This document shows, in pieces, positions 1 to 9,012 of a DNA stretch of 45,529 bases. Source of the DNA: an uncultured Romboutsia sp. GTDB taxonomy: Bacteria > Bacillota > Clostridia > Peptostreptococcales > Peptostreptococcaceae. Where the stretch lies: NCBI GenBank assembly GCA_904418825.1, contig CAJFPU010000004.1, positions 1-45,529 of the forward strand, given 5' to 3'. The notes beneath the pieces were generated by a model, which was not told the origin of the DNA, made no database searches, and was given only the letters and a program-made list of their open reading frames with translations. The position numbers and the translations under genes are program-made. The stretch's first letter is position 1. Each line of letters opens with the position of its first letter.

Positions 1-625
1 CCCATGCCATACCAATATTTATTTTAGTAAGATTTATAAGATTACCTATATTTGACGGGATTATAAGTTTAAATAATAGTTGTGATTTAGTAGCGCCAAA
101 GCTTTTTAACATCTTTATTTTTTCTTCATCTACATTTATAAAATAGTTATAAGCTGATAATATAGTAACAACAACTGATATAGTAACAGCAGTAACTACT
201 ATTCCTTCAATTCCAGCACCAGCCCAAACGATTATAATAGGAGCAAGTGCAGTTTTAGGAAGAGCATTTAATACAACTAAGAATGGGTCTAATATTTTTG
301 ATAATTTTTCAGACCACCAAAGAGCTATTGCGATGAGTATACCTAAAACTGTACCTATTACTAATCCAAGTAATGTTTCATATACTGAGATACTAATATG
401 TTTTAGAAGTTCTCCAGTTGATATATATTTTATAAATAGTGTATATATATCAGATGGTTTACTAAATAAAAATGTTTGTATTATCCCATAGTTTGCAAGG
501 ACTTCCCATATAACTAATATTCCAACAAATAATGTTATTTGAATTAATAAAACTTTTATTTTTTCTCTTTTTATGTTTTTTAGATAGTTAGTATATCCTT
601 CTGAGTAGTTATTTTTTGATTTCAT
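1..625 (-). CDS. ABC transporter permease (SsuC/TauC-like), 3'-truncated by window edge
   Basis: Minus-strand frame from ATG at 625: MKSKNNYSEGYTNYLKNIKREK...KPSDIYTLFIKYISTGELLKHISISVYETLLGLVIGTVLGI...; overlaps the ATPase 3' end. Confidence 0.85.
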   Translation of the reverse strand, partial: MKSKNNYSEGYTNYLKNIKREKIKVLLIQITLFVGILVIWEVLANYGIIQTFLFSKPSDIYTLFIKYISTGELLKHISISVYETLLGLVIGTVLGILIAIALWWSEKLSKILDPFLVVLNALPKTALAPIIIVWAGAGIEGIVVTAVTISVVVTILSAYNYFINVDEEKIKMLKSFGATKSQLLFKLIIPSNIGNLINLTKINIGMAW

Positions 626-797
626 AAGAATCCAACTCCTTCCATAGTATGTCAAAGTAGTCCTGAAATTGTGGAACCTTACGAACTTTTAGCGGTGTTT
701 TTTCTCCTTCTGTTATAAGGTTTATTTTATGAAAACTTTTTACAGAAGCTGGTCTTCTTGATAATACTAAAATTCTATCACTCATAGAGATCGCTTC
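609..797 (-). pseudogene. 3' portion of interrupted ABC transporter ATPase gene
   Basis: Reads EAISMSDRILVLSRRPASVKSFHKINLITEG...; continues the N-terminal part at 40293-40861. Confidence 0.9.
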
Positions 798-2418
798 TAC
801 CATCTCTATAGAAGTGCGACCCATCAGACAATGAAACTAAATCATCCATCTTAGCACCCATATAAACAATACTAAGATTACCAGAAGCATCATCCCAGAC
901 AATAGAATCAACAATAGTAGATAACAACAACCTCTTATCATCTAAACTAGCATCATCAACCTCATAATTAAACTTCTTTAAATTACTAACAATAATATCT
1001 AAATTAAGACTAGCACTATTAATATCAACACTACTAGACTCTAACTCACTAACTTTACTCTTTAAAGAATCAATCTCACCATTCAAGCTCTCAATCTGAG
1101 AAATGATATACTCAGAAGCAACACTACCAGTATTTTTCGCAAGCTCCATAACTAAATTACCAATAAGCTTTTCTTTCTCAGAAATACTATTTTTAAATAA
1201 ATCAATTTCAGACCTAACATCACTAAAAACAGTATCAACCTTAGCTTTATTACTATTAAAAGCATTTATAACTGATTCTATATTACAGTTTTTAATTTTA
1301 TCTATAACTAAGTTTTCAACTAAAGGACCATTAAGGTTCTTACAGTTACAACCTTCAACACCAAGAGATCTTTTAGTACCACATACATAGTAGTATTTTA
1401 AATCCTCGTCATTTCTTTTACCCTTATACATAATTCTCATATTAGCACCACATTTATGGCATTTTAAAAGTCCAGATAAAAGAGCAGTTTTTCCAGTTGA
1501 TATTCTAGGAATTTTATCTTTATTTTCATTTAATATACTTTGTACTTCAAGCCAAACATCAGGTTCAATAACTCCATGGTGCTTTGCTATAGCTGCTATT
1601 GAATTAGATGTATTTTTTGCATATGTAAGTATTCCACATTGGCCATCTGGCACACCTACAACTTCCATACCAAGACTTCTAAGGTAATCTAATATATCTT
1701 CATTAGCTTTTACATATGCTGGATTTCTAAGTATACCAGATAATGAGCTAGGATCGAATTTACCACCACGAGGACCTTTTATTCCATTATGATAAACATA
1801 TTTATATAGTTGAGATAATGACCTAAGCTCTAGGTATTTATTAAATATTAATTTTACAATTTCCATTTGCTCATCATTTACTTCAAGTTGATACATACTT
1901 CTTTCTTTCAGATTTTCATCTAAGAATGATATTTTTTTACTAGTAAATCCATGAGGTGTTTTACCACCAAGCCATCTTCCAGAACGGGCAAGTTCATACA
2001 TATTATCTTTTATACGTTCTGCTATTGTTTCTCTTTCAAGTTGTGCAAAGACACTTGATATAAACATCATAGCTCTTCCCATTGGAGTTGATGTGTCAAA
2101 TTGTTCTTTGATAGATATAAATGATATTTCTAGTTTGTTTAACTTTTCTATTAGAGTAGAGAAGTCAGATACATTTCTTGATATTCTATCTAATCTATAG
2201 CAAACAAGGCAATCAAATTTCTTGTCCTTGGCATCTTGCATCATTTTCTTAAATTGTGGTCTATCTATATTACCACCACTAAAACCTTCATCTTCGTATA
2301 TTAAGAATTCTTTTATACCTATAGATTTTGAGTAATCCATACATAGTTGGATTTGGTTTTCTATAGAGTCTCCTTTTCCAGTAAATTTTGATTTTCTTGA
2401 ATAAATTGCAGCCTTCAT
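778..2418 (-). CDS. Large serine recombinase (integrase); C-terminus supplied by host DNA in the integrated state
   Basis: Resolvase catalytic domain (IYSRKSK..., CYRLDRISRN, QLERETIAERI), recombinase domain, zinc ribbon (CHKCGANM...YYVC...C), coiled coil. Last 5 codons (SDLYE*) lie in attachment-site/host sequence. Confidence 0.95.
   Translation of the reverse strand: MKAAIYSRKSKFTGKGDSIENQIQLCMDYSKSIGIKEFLIYEDEGFSGGNIDRPQFKKMMQDAKDKKFDCLVCYRLDRISRNVSDFSTLIEKLNKLEISFISIKEQFDTSTPMGRAMMFISSVFAQLERETIAERIKDNMYELARSGRWLGGKTPHGFTSKKISFLDENLKERSMYQLEVNDEQMEIVKLIFNKYLELRSLSQLYKYVYHNGIKGPRGGKFDPSSLSGILRNPAYVKANEDILDYLRSLGMEVVGVPDGQCGILTYAKNTSNSIAAIAKHHGVIEPDVWLEVQSILNENKDKIPRISTGKTALLSGLLKCHKCGANMRIMYKGKRNDEDLKYYYVCGTKRSLGVEGCNCKNLNGPLVENLVIDKIKNCNIESVINAFNSNKAKVDTVFSDVRSEIDLFKNSISEKEKLIGNLVMELAKNTGSVASEYIISQIESLNGEIDSLKSKVSELESSSVDINSASLNLDIIVSNLKKFNYEVDDASLDDKRLLLSTIVDSIVWDDASGNLSIVYMGAKMDDLVSLSDGSHFYRDGRSDLYE
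784..798 (-). other. Attachment-site core, left junction of the window
   Basis: Minus strand AGAAGCGATCTCTAT; pairs with AGATGCGCTATCTAT at 40281-40295; sits where the ABC ATPase frame is broken. Confidence 0.85.
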
Positions 2419-2593
2419 AAGTCAAACCTCCCTAAGGTTTTATATTAAAAATACCCTTAAATATAGTATTTCCAATATGTAAACACATTACTTATATTTC
2501 AAAAAGTAAAATCTGTATATAAAAATATATGATGCAAATAGAAAATTAATTTTATTTAATGTATCTAAATTGCATCATATATAAGTTACTTTA

Positions 2594-3139
2594 TTAAAGT
2601 CCATGATATCTATAATAATCTTGATAATCTTGGTATGAGCTGTAATCATAATATTCTTGAAAATTTTCACTACATTCATAATCACTATTATCAATATTAA
2701 GATTACTAATTTTAAGCTTAAGTAATTCAACTGAAACACACTCTTTTCTAGCTATATCATATATAGACTCTCCAGGATATTTATCTAAGATATCATCTTC
2801 TAATAAGAATTCTGCAGCAAAAAGATTTGCTTCATTTTCATATCTTGTTAGAGACAGTGGATCAGTTCTTTTTAATTCAAATGTATCTACATCAGGATGC
2901 ATTATAGAATGTCCAAGTTCATGAGTGTAAGTTAGCCTTTTTTCAAAAAAACTTAGACCTGTGTTTATATAAATAAATTGAGTCCCCAAAAACTTTTTAT
3001 AAGCACCTTTAGATACAGATTTTTCATCTAGATAACATAGTACTATATTTCTTTTCTTAATAATCTCTAGTGGGCTATCATCACCGTAAATTATTTTTAA
3101 TCGTCTAACTATTTCTTTTATTCTTGCACCTCTAGACAA
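2594..3139 (-). CDS. ImmA/IrrE-family metallopeptidase
   Basis: HELGH zinc motif, EANLFAAEFLL; adjacent to Xre repressor; Tyr/Asp-rich C-terminal tail. Confidence 0.9.
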   Translation of the reverse strand: MSRGARIKEIVRRLKIIYGDDSPLEIIKKRNIVLCYLDEKSVSKGAYKKFLGTQFIYINTGLSFFEKRLTYTHELGHSIMHPDVDTFELKRTDPLSLTRYENEANLFAAEFLLEDDILDKYPGESIYDIARKECVSVELLKLKISNLNIDNSDYECSENFQEYYDYSSYQDYQDYYRYHGL

Positions 3140-3167
3140 TATATATCTCCCCTTTTATAATGTATAT

Positions 3168-3581
3168 TTATTTTTTGTCCCTTTTTTTCTTTTGTTCTTC
3201 TAGAGCTAAAAGCATACCCATTCTCATTGCTTGTAACATACTATCTATAGCTTCTTGAGTAGCTGGTTCACCGTCAAACATTACAGTACCAGTTGTGAAT
3301 TTTTCTTTAGCTGCTTCATATATTGCTTCAAATTCTTCATCTGATTTATCAGCTAAAGAGTTATTTTGAATTTCCATTTCGTCAGTTAAACCTAATAGGT
3401 AATCTGTAGATACTTTTAGTGCATCTGCTATTTGAACAAGAGCTTGAGCTTTAGGTTCTCTTATATCATTTTCATATCTAGATAAACTACCTTCTGGAAT
3501 ATTAGCCTTTAATGCTAATTCTTTTTGGTTCATGTTCATGTAACGCCTAGCTTTAGATATTCTATATCCTATAGTTTCCAA
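3168..3581 (-). CDS. Xre-family (CI-like) transcriptional repressor
   Basis: HTH ISKARRYMNMNQKELALKANIPEGSLSRYENDIREP; likely TTG start at 3581 with AGGAGG upstream; the ORF track extends it further upstream. Confidence 0.85.
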   Translation of the reverse strand: METIGYRISKARRYMNMNQKELALKANIPEGSLSRYENDIREPKAQALVQIADALKVSTDYLLGLTDEMEIQNNSLADKSDEEFEAIYEAAKEKFTTGTVMFDGEPATQEAIDSMLQAMRMGMLLALEEQKKKRDKK

Positions 3582-3699
3582 TATAAACCCCTCCTTTGAT
3601 TTATATTTATTGTGTAACACAGATAAAATCACTTGTAATAATGGTAAATTTCTATGTGTAAAAATATTTTTAAAAAAATTATTTTGCAATAATTTGGTA

Positions 3700-3895
3700 A
3701 TAAAATAGTAACATAATATTACAGAAAAGTAAATAAAATTATAAAAAGTGTAATTAAAAATACTAAAAACTTACACTTATTTAAAAATAATTGTAAAAAG
3801 TGCAATTGACAATGGTAAAAAATAGTAATATTATGTAATTGTAAAAACGGTAAGAAAAATAAGAACAACATAAATAAAATAAGTATAAGGGGGAA
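3700..3895. promoter_or_regulatory. Divergent lysogeny control region with operator-like repeats
   Basis: Recurrent AAAAAGTG(T/C)AATT and inverted TTACACTT motifs, and a GTAACATAATATTAC/GTAATATTATGTAA inverted pair between divergent Xre and Cro-like genes. Confidence 0.6.
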
Positions 3896-3899
3896 GGAA

Positions 3900-4133
3900 A
3901 TGGAACTTAGGGAACTTAAAGCAAAAAGAATTTTAAATGGATTAACACAAGAGCAACTTGCTAAAAAAATAGGTATAAATACTAAAAGTTACAATATGAA
4001 AGAAAATGGAAAAAATAAGTTTTCATTAGAAGAAGCTGCTAAGGTAAGTGAGGTTTTAAAGCTTAGCCTAAATGAAGTTAATAATATTTTTTTACAAATA
4101 AAGTTACCAAAGGGTAATAAATTTAGGAGGTAG
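3900..4133 (+). CDS. Cro-like Xre-family regulator
   Basis: HTH: LKAKRILNGLTQEQLAKKIGINTKSYNMKENGKNKFS; divergent from repressor; RBS GGGGGAAGG. Confidence 0.85.
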   Translation: MELRELKAKRILNGLTQEQLAKKIGINTKSYNMKENGKNKFSLEEAAKVSEVLKLSLNEVNNIFLQIKLPKGNKFRR

Positions 4134-4138
4134 GTATT

Positions 4139-4945
4139 ATGGCTTTATTAAAGAGATTTGAAAATGCTGAGTTTGGTCAATTAAGTGTAATTGTAAAAGA
4201 CGGCAAAGAATATATGGATGGAATACATGTAGCAACTATGTTAGGGTACTTAAACCCAAGGGATGCAATAGTTAGACATTGTACAGAGGCCGGTGTCGTA
4301 TTTCACGACACAGGGGTAGTAACTGGTAAAAAAGCTGATGGTAGTGATTCTATACAATATTTCAAAAGAAAATATATAAATGAGGGTAATGTATATAGAC
4401 TAATTATGAAATCAAAGTTACCAAGTGCTCAAAGGTTTGAAAAATGGGTTATGGAAGAAGTTCTACCTAATATACGAAAACATGGTGCATATATGAATGA
4501 GGATGTAATAAATCAAACTTTAGAAAATCCAGATTTCTTAATTGAGTTGGCAATGAAGCTAAAAGAAGAAAAGGAAAGAAAGAGATTAGCTGAAGAAAAA
4601 GCTAAAATGCTAGAAAATACAATAGCTATGGATAAACCATACACAGATTTTGGCAAGAGTTTGGCAACTTGTGAAGATGCAATAACTATAGGTCAATTTG
4701 CTAAAATTCTAAGCAATAATGACATAGAGGTAGGTAGAAATAGGCTATTTAGTTGGTTTAGAGATAATGGATACCTTATAAAAAGTGGAAAGGATAAAAA
4801 TATACCTAAGCAAAGCTATATTAAGCAAGGACTGTTTACAGTTGAAGAAAGAGTAGTTAGAACACTTGAGGGAGAAGTTATTTCAACTACGACTTTAATT
4901 ACTGGTAAGGGGCAATTATACTTCATGGATAAGTTCAGCTTTTAA
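4139..4945 (+). CDS. Phage antirepressor (BRO-N / ANT domain)
   Basis: BRO-N-like N-term (VIVKDGKEYMDGIHVATMLGYLNPRDAIVRHC...LPSAQRFEKWVMEEVLPNIRKHGAY) and KilAC-like C-term. Confidence 0.88.
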   Translation: MALLKRFENAEFGQLSVIVKDGKEYMDGIHVATMLGYLNPRDAIVRHCTEAGVVFHDTGVVTGKKADGSDSIQYFKRKYINEGNVYRLIMKSKLPSAQRFEKWVMEEVLPNIRKHGAYMNEDVINQTLENPDFLIELAMKLKEEKERKRLAEEKAKMLENTIAMDKPYTDFGKSLATCEDAITIGQFAKILSNNDIEVGRNRLFSWFRDNGYLIKSGKDKNIPKQSYIKQGLFTVEERVVRTLEGEVISTTTLITGKGQLYFMDKFSF

Positions 4946-5014
4946 TAAAAGTTGTATCAATACAAGCTCTTAATTTCATAGATTAGTATAACAACTTTAT
5001 ATAGGGGGCTTATT

Positions 5015-5191
5015 ATGGAGATTAAAGTTATTGAGGTTTTTCCTACAGATACAGAAAAGCTTAATAATATAGAGATGGCTAAAGCTAAATGGTTTATTAA
5101 TATTTTAAGGAAGAAGTATCCAGAGGAAGCTTTGGAGGAAGCATTTAAAAAGTTAGAATCAAACTTAAAGAGCAGTGAAGCAAAGGCTTAG
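5015..5191 (+). CDS. Small hypothetical protein (58 aa)
   Basis: MEIKVIEVFPTDTEKLNNIEMAKAKWFINILRKKYPEEALEEAFKKLESNLKSSEAKA; GGGGG RBS-like sequence upstream. Confidence 0.7.
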   Translation: MEIKVIEVFPTDTEKLNNIEMAKAKWFINILRKKYPEEALEEAFKKLESNLKSSEAKA

Positions 5192-5235
5192 TATTTTTAA
5201 TAATAAATATTACAAATGAGATAGGGGAGAAACAA

Positions 5236-6219
5236 ATGAGAAAATACTTAGATGCATGCATAGTTTATGAAACTAAAGATATGAGCAAAGAACAGTGGTT
5301 AGAAGCTAGAAAATGTGGAATTGGTGGAAGTGATGCAGCAAGTGTACTTGGACTTAATCCATATAAAAGTTCAGTAAGTGTATATATTGAGAAGGTTGAT
5401 TATATACATGGAGTTAGTATGTCAGAGAAAAATATTAATGGATGCAAAAAAGACAGTTCTAATGAAGAAGTAAATTATAGGATGGAGTTAGGGAATAAGT
5501 TAGAGGATTTTGTTGCTAATGAATTTAGTTTAAAAACAGGTCTAAAAGTTAGAAATGTAAATGGAATTCTTAAAAATGATAAGTATCCTTTTGCAATAGC
5601 AAATATTGATAGAGCAGTTGTAGGAGAAAAAGCTTTTTTAGAATGTAAGGTTACAAATAGTTATTCAAAAAAGGTGTGGCAAATGGGAGTGCCAATACAT
5701 TATCAGATACAAGTAAATCATTATATGGCAGTAACAGGAGCAACTCATTGTTATGTTGCAGCTCTTATTGGAAATGAAGAACTTATAATTCATAGGATAG
5801 ATAGAGATGAAGAAATTATAGATGAAATAATGAAGCTTGAAGCTATGTTTTGGGACAAGTGTATATTAGGTGGAGAAATACCTGCTCCAGATGGAAGTCT
5901 TGATTATTCTATTGTTTTACAAGGATTATATAAAGATAGCAAGGATGAAGAATTGATTTTATTTGAGCAGGAAAAGTTGTTAGATAGATATGATGAAATA
6001 ACAGCGATTTATAAAGAAATTGAAGTTGAGAGAAAAAAGATTGAGCAGTATATACAGGTTCAGATGAAGGAATATGAAGTTGGCTTTATTGGTGATAGAA
6101 GGATTACTTGGAAAAAACAAAGTAGAAATACTATAGATACTAAAAAGTTAAAGAAAGAATATCCAGAGATAGCAGCAGAGTGTATGAAAACTACTACCTC
6201 TAGAGTATTTAGATTATAA
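5236..6219 (+). CDS. YqaJ-family viral recombinase/exonuclease
   Basis: WLEARKCGIGGSDAASVLGLNPYKS...; ANIDRAV...AFLECKVT; adjacent to RecT. Confidence 0.9.
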   Translation: MRKYLDACIVYETKDMSKEQWLEARKCGIGGSDAASVLGLNPYKSSVSVYIEKVDYIHGVSMSEKNINGCKKDSSNEEVNYRMELGNKLEDFVANEFSLKTGLKVRNVNGILKNDKYPFAIANIDRAVVGEKAFLECKVTNSYSKKVWQMGVPIHYQIQVNHYMAVTGATHCYVAALIGNEELIIHRIDRDEEIIDEIMKLEAMFWDKCILGGEIPAPDGSLDYSIVLQGLYKDSKDEELILFEQEKLLDRYDEITAIYKEIEVERKKIEQYIQVQMKEYEVGFIGDRRITWKKQSRNTIDTKKLKKEYPEIAAECMKTTTSRVFRL

Positions 6220-6481
6220 TATAATCAATAATTAAAATTAAAGCTAGTAGAATAAATAGTATAGAACATGATGTCAACATAGTATTGATTTTTCTAGATT
6301 GCTTAAATTCAACAATAGCTTTATATATATCAGGTATCCATGCAATTAAAATGCCAGCAAGTAATAAAGGTGTACCAACATAGAATATGCTTAGAAATAT
6401 AAGTAATAATCCAATTAAAGCAAATATGTTAGATCTATTTTTAGATAATGAAAAAAACTTTTTAAACATAACAACCTCCAA
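6209..6481 (-). CDS. Small membrane protein
   Basis: Two or more hydrophobic stretches; opposite strand between YqaJ and RecT; GGAGG-like sequence before the internal ATG. Confidence 0.55.
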   Translation of the reverse strand: MEVVMFKKFFSLSKNRSNIFALIGLLLIFLSIFYVGTPLLLAGILIAWIPDIYKAIVEFKQSRKINTMLTSCSILFILLALILIIDYIII

Positions 6482-6553
6482 TAGTATTGTATAGGTATTA
6501 TTGTAGGTTTAAATGTTTGAAAATTCAATAATTTTTTAAAGGGGAGAAATATA

Positions 6554-7348
6554 ATGACGAATTTAAAGAAAGCTTTACAAACTAATGAAGCTAAGGGAAA
6601 AGGTGTAACTGTAAGTCCAAGTTATGCTATGAAACAATTAATGATAAAGATGAAAAATGAAATACAAGTAGCTCTTCCAAGTCAACTAGCTAGTGAAAGA
6701 TTTCAAAGAGTAGCACTTACTGCTTTTAACTCAAATCCAAAACTTCAAACTTGTGATCCAATGACTTTTATAGCTGCTATGATGCAGTCAGCTCAACTTG
6801 GACTTGAGCCAAACACACCACTAGGACTTGCCTATTTAATACCATACAAAGTTAAAGGAATAGATAAGGTACAGTTTCAAATAGGGTATAAAGGACTTTT
6901 AGAACTTGCACATAGAAGTGGTAAGATAAAGACCTTATATGCTCATGAAGTTAGGGCAAATGATGAGTTTGATATAGATTATGGACTAGAACAAAAGCTT
7001 ACACATAAGCCATTACTTGTTGGTGATAGAGGTGAAGTTATAGGATATTATGCAGTTTATCATTTAGAGCCAAGTGGATATAGTTTTGTATTTATGACTA
7101 AAGATGAAGTAATGGAGCATGGCAAAAAGTATTCTAAGAGTTTTGAAGGTGGAATATGGGAGAAAGAATTTGATTCTATGGCAAAGAAAACTGTTATAAA
7201 GAAGTTACTTAAATATGCACCACTAAGTATTGAAATGCAAAAGGCAGTTGCTTTTGATGAAAGTGTAAAAAATAGTATTGATAGTGACATGTTATTGGTT
7301 GAATCTATAGATACAGATGAAAGTTTGATACTTGATAGGAATATATAA
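6554..7348 (+). CDS. recT: RecT-family single-strand annealing protein
   Basis: LASERFQRVALTAFNSNPKLQTCDPMTFIAAMMQSAQLGLEPNTPLGLAYLIPY...QFQIGYKGLLELAHRSG; RBS upstream. Confidence 0.95.
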   Translation: MTNLKKALQTNEAKGKGVTVSPSYAMKQLMIKMKNEIQVALPSQLASERFQRVALTAFNSNPKLQTCDPMTFIAAMMQSAQLGLEPNTPLGLAYLIPYKVKGIDKVQFQIGYKGLLELAHRSGKIKTLYAHEVRANDEFDIDYGLEQKLTHKPLLVGDRGEVIGYYAVYHLEPSGYSFVFMTKDEVMEHGKKYSKSFEGGIWEKEFDSMAKKTVIKKLLKYAPLSIEMQKAVAFDESVKNSIDSDMLLVESIDTDESLILDRNI

Positions 7349-7392
7349 GTTGTGACTTATAGGTTCAAAAAATTTAATAGGGGGAAGTGCTA

Positions 7393-8325
7393 ATGGCTGT
7401 ATATAGGCATATTCATATTAATTACTGGCAAGATGGTTTTGTTTTAGATTTAACTCCAGAGGAAAAATATTTCTATATTTATCTTATGACTAATTCTAAG
7501 ACAAGCCAATGTGGAATATATGAGCTTCATAGAAGAATTATAGAAACTGAAACAGGATACAACAGAGAAACTGTTGAGAAGCTATTAAATAGATTTGGTG
7601 AGTATGAAAAAATAGTTTATTGTGAAGAAACACAGGAGATATTTCTAAAGAATTGGATTAAGCATAATAAAGTTGTAAGTCCTAAGGTGAAGAAATGTAT
7701 AGAAAAAGAACTTTCTAATATTAAGAGTAAAGAGCTTATAAATTTGTTTTTAAACGAATGTGATAGGTATGGATACAGTATTGATACTAGTAATATAAAT
7801 TTTGATATGGGTATTGATAGGGTATCTATACCCACACCTATAGTAGATTATACTTTGGAGTATGACTATGGGGAAAAAGAAAAACAAAAAGAAAAAGAAA
7901 AAAAAGAAGAAAAACAAAAAGAAAAAGAAGCTTTTAATAATGTAGGTATGTTTAAAAAATTATATGAACAAAATATTGGTCTTGTAAATGGAGTAGCTGC
8001 TGAGTGGTTAATAGATATATCTGAAACTATAGATTGTGAAATGTTTAAAAGAGCTATAGAGATTGCTACTGATAGAGGAAAGTGCAATAAAGGATATGTA
8101 GCAGGGATTATAAAGCAGTGGTTAGATAATAACATTAGAAGTTATGAAGATTTAAAAGCTTATGAAATAGGGGTTAAGAACAGGAGAGAAGAAAGTGGAG
8201 AGTATAGCCAATATAAATATGCCAATACAAATGAAAGAGAGAATGAAGATATTATATACAGAGCTCCAAGCAAAGAACAACTTGAAGAAATCAGAAATCT
8301 TATCGGACAATCAAGTAACATATAG
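7393..8325 (+). CDS. DnaD-like replication initiation protein
   Basis: N-terminal winged-helix-like phage replication domain; EKEKQKEKEKKEEKQKEKE linker; C-term NVGMFKKLYEQNIGLVNG...AIEIATDRGKCNKGYVAGIIKQWLDNNIRSYEDL. Confidence 0.85.
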   Translation: MAVYRHIHINYWQDGFVLDLTPEEKYFYIYLMTNSKTSQCGIYELHRRIIETETGYNRETVEKLLNRFGEYEKIVYCEETQEIFLKNWIKHNKVVSPKVKKCIEKELSNIKSKELINLFLNECDRYGYSIDTSNINFDMGIDRVSIPTPIVDYTLEYDYGEKEKQKEKEKKEEKQKEKEAFNNVGMFKKLYEQNIGLVNGVAAEWLIDISETIDCEMFKRAIEIATDRGKCNKGYVAGIIKQWLDNNIRSYEDLKAYEIGVKNRREESGEYSQYKYANTNERENEDIIYRAPSKEQLEEIRNLIGQSSNI

Positions 8326-8998
8326 TGAGGAATATAAATGCTATAAGTGTAGGGATATGACTTTTATACTAATAGATAATGAAGCAGTTCCTTGTGAATG
8401 TAGGCAAGTAAGACAAGCTGAAGAGATTTTAAAGAAAAGTGGAATAAGTGAAGAATTTAGAAATAAAAGATTTAATAATTTCAACTATACAATAGAAAAT
8501 CAAATTTATGAGGCTTATAAAGAAGCCTACATGTATGCAAAAAATTTTAAAAGTTTAGAAAAAGAAAGATGTAATTCTATAATGTTTATGGGACAAGTTG
8601 GGGCTGGAAAGTCCCATCTTTCTCTAGCTATTGCTAATGAGCTTATGGAGGATGGGGTAGGTGTAGTTTATATGAGTTATAGGGAGGTTATTACAAGGCT
8701 TAAGCAGAATATTATGGATGAGGTTTATTATCATAGAGTTATGGGCAAGTACAAAAATGCAAGAGTGATTTTAATAGATGATTTATTTAAAGGTAAGGTA
8801 ACTGAAAGTGATATAAATATTATGTTTGAACTTTTGAATTTTAGGTATTTTAATAAGTTACCTGTTATTGTTAGTTGTGAGATGGATGTTGCTAGAATTT
8901 TAAGTGTTGATGAGGCTATTGGAAGTAGGCTTGTAGAGATGTGTAAGTGTGTTGAAGTTAAAGGAAAAAAATTAAATTATAGAATGTATGGAAAATAA
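8195..8998 (+). CDS. DnaC-like helicase loader ATPase
   Basis: Zn motif CYKC...CEC; Walker A MGQVGAGKSHLSLAIANEL; Walker B VILIDDLFKG. GTG start at 8195 or a later ATG. Confidence 0.88.
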   Translation: MESIANINMPIQMKERMKILYTELQAKNNLKKSEILSDNQVTYSEEYKCYKCRDMTFILIDNEAVPCECRQVRQAEEILKKSGISEEFRNKRFNNFNYTIENQIYEAYKEAYMYAKNFKSLEKERCNSIMFMGQVGAGKSHLSLAIANELMEDGVGVVYMSYREVITRLKQNIMDEVYYHRVMGKYKNARVILIDDLFKGKVTESDINIMFELLNFRYFNKLPVIVSCEMDVARILSVDEAIGSRLVEMCKCVEVKGKKLNYRMYGK

Positions 8999-9012
8999 GA
9001 GGGGATTGGTAA

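Noticed and set aside
784-788. TCTAT as the sole crossover core
   Set aside because: It is shared by both junctions, but lies off-centre in the attP dyad; the AGA position is central and restores the more typical THDISEAIS motif. Not excluded experimentally, and the recombinase-HTH fusion stays in frame either way.
1103-1390. Plus-strand ORF antisense to the recombinase gene
   Set aside because: No RBS, low-complexity antisense translation of a clear coding gene. The same reasoning applies to 7060-7290, 7617-7835, 7866-8135, 11856-12140, 14679-14957, 14974-15171, 15420-15617, 15734-16024, 18183-18536, 20166-20537, 21237-21524, 21786-22109, 28206-28571, 28593-28799, 32630-32872, 34299-34496, 37841-38131, 39220-39414 and the minus-strand ORFs at 42560-45157.
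7868-7932. A-rich repeats as a possible CRISPR-like array
   Set aside because: In-frame coding linker, no unique spacers. No CRISPR array or cas genes seen anywhere in the window.
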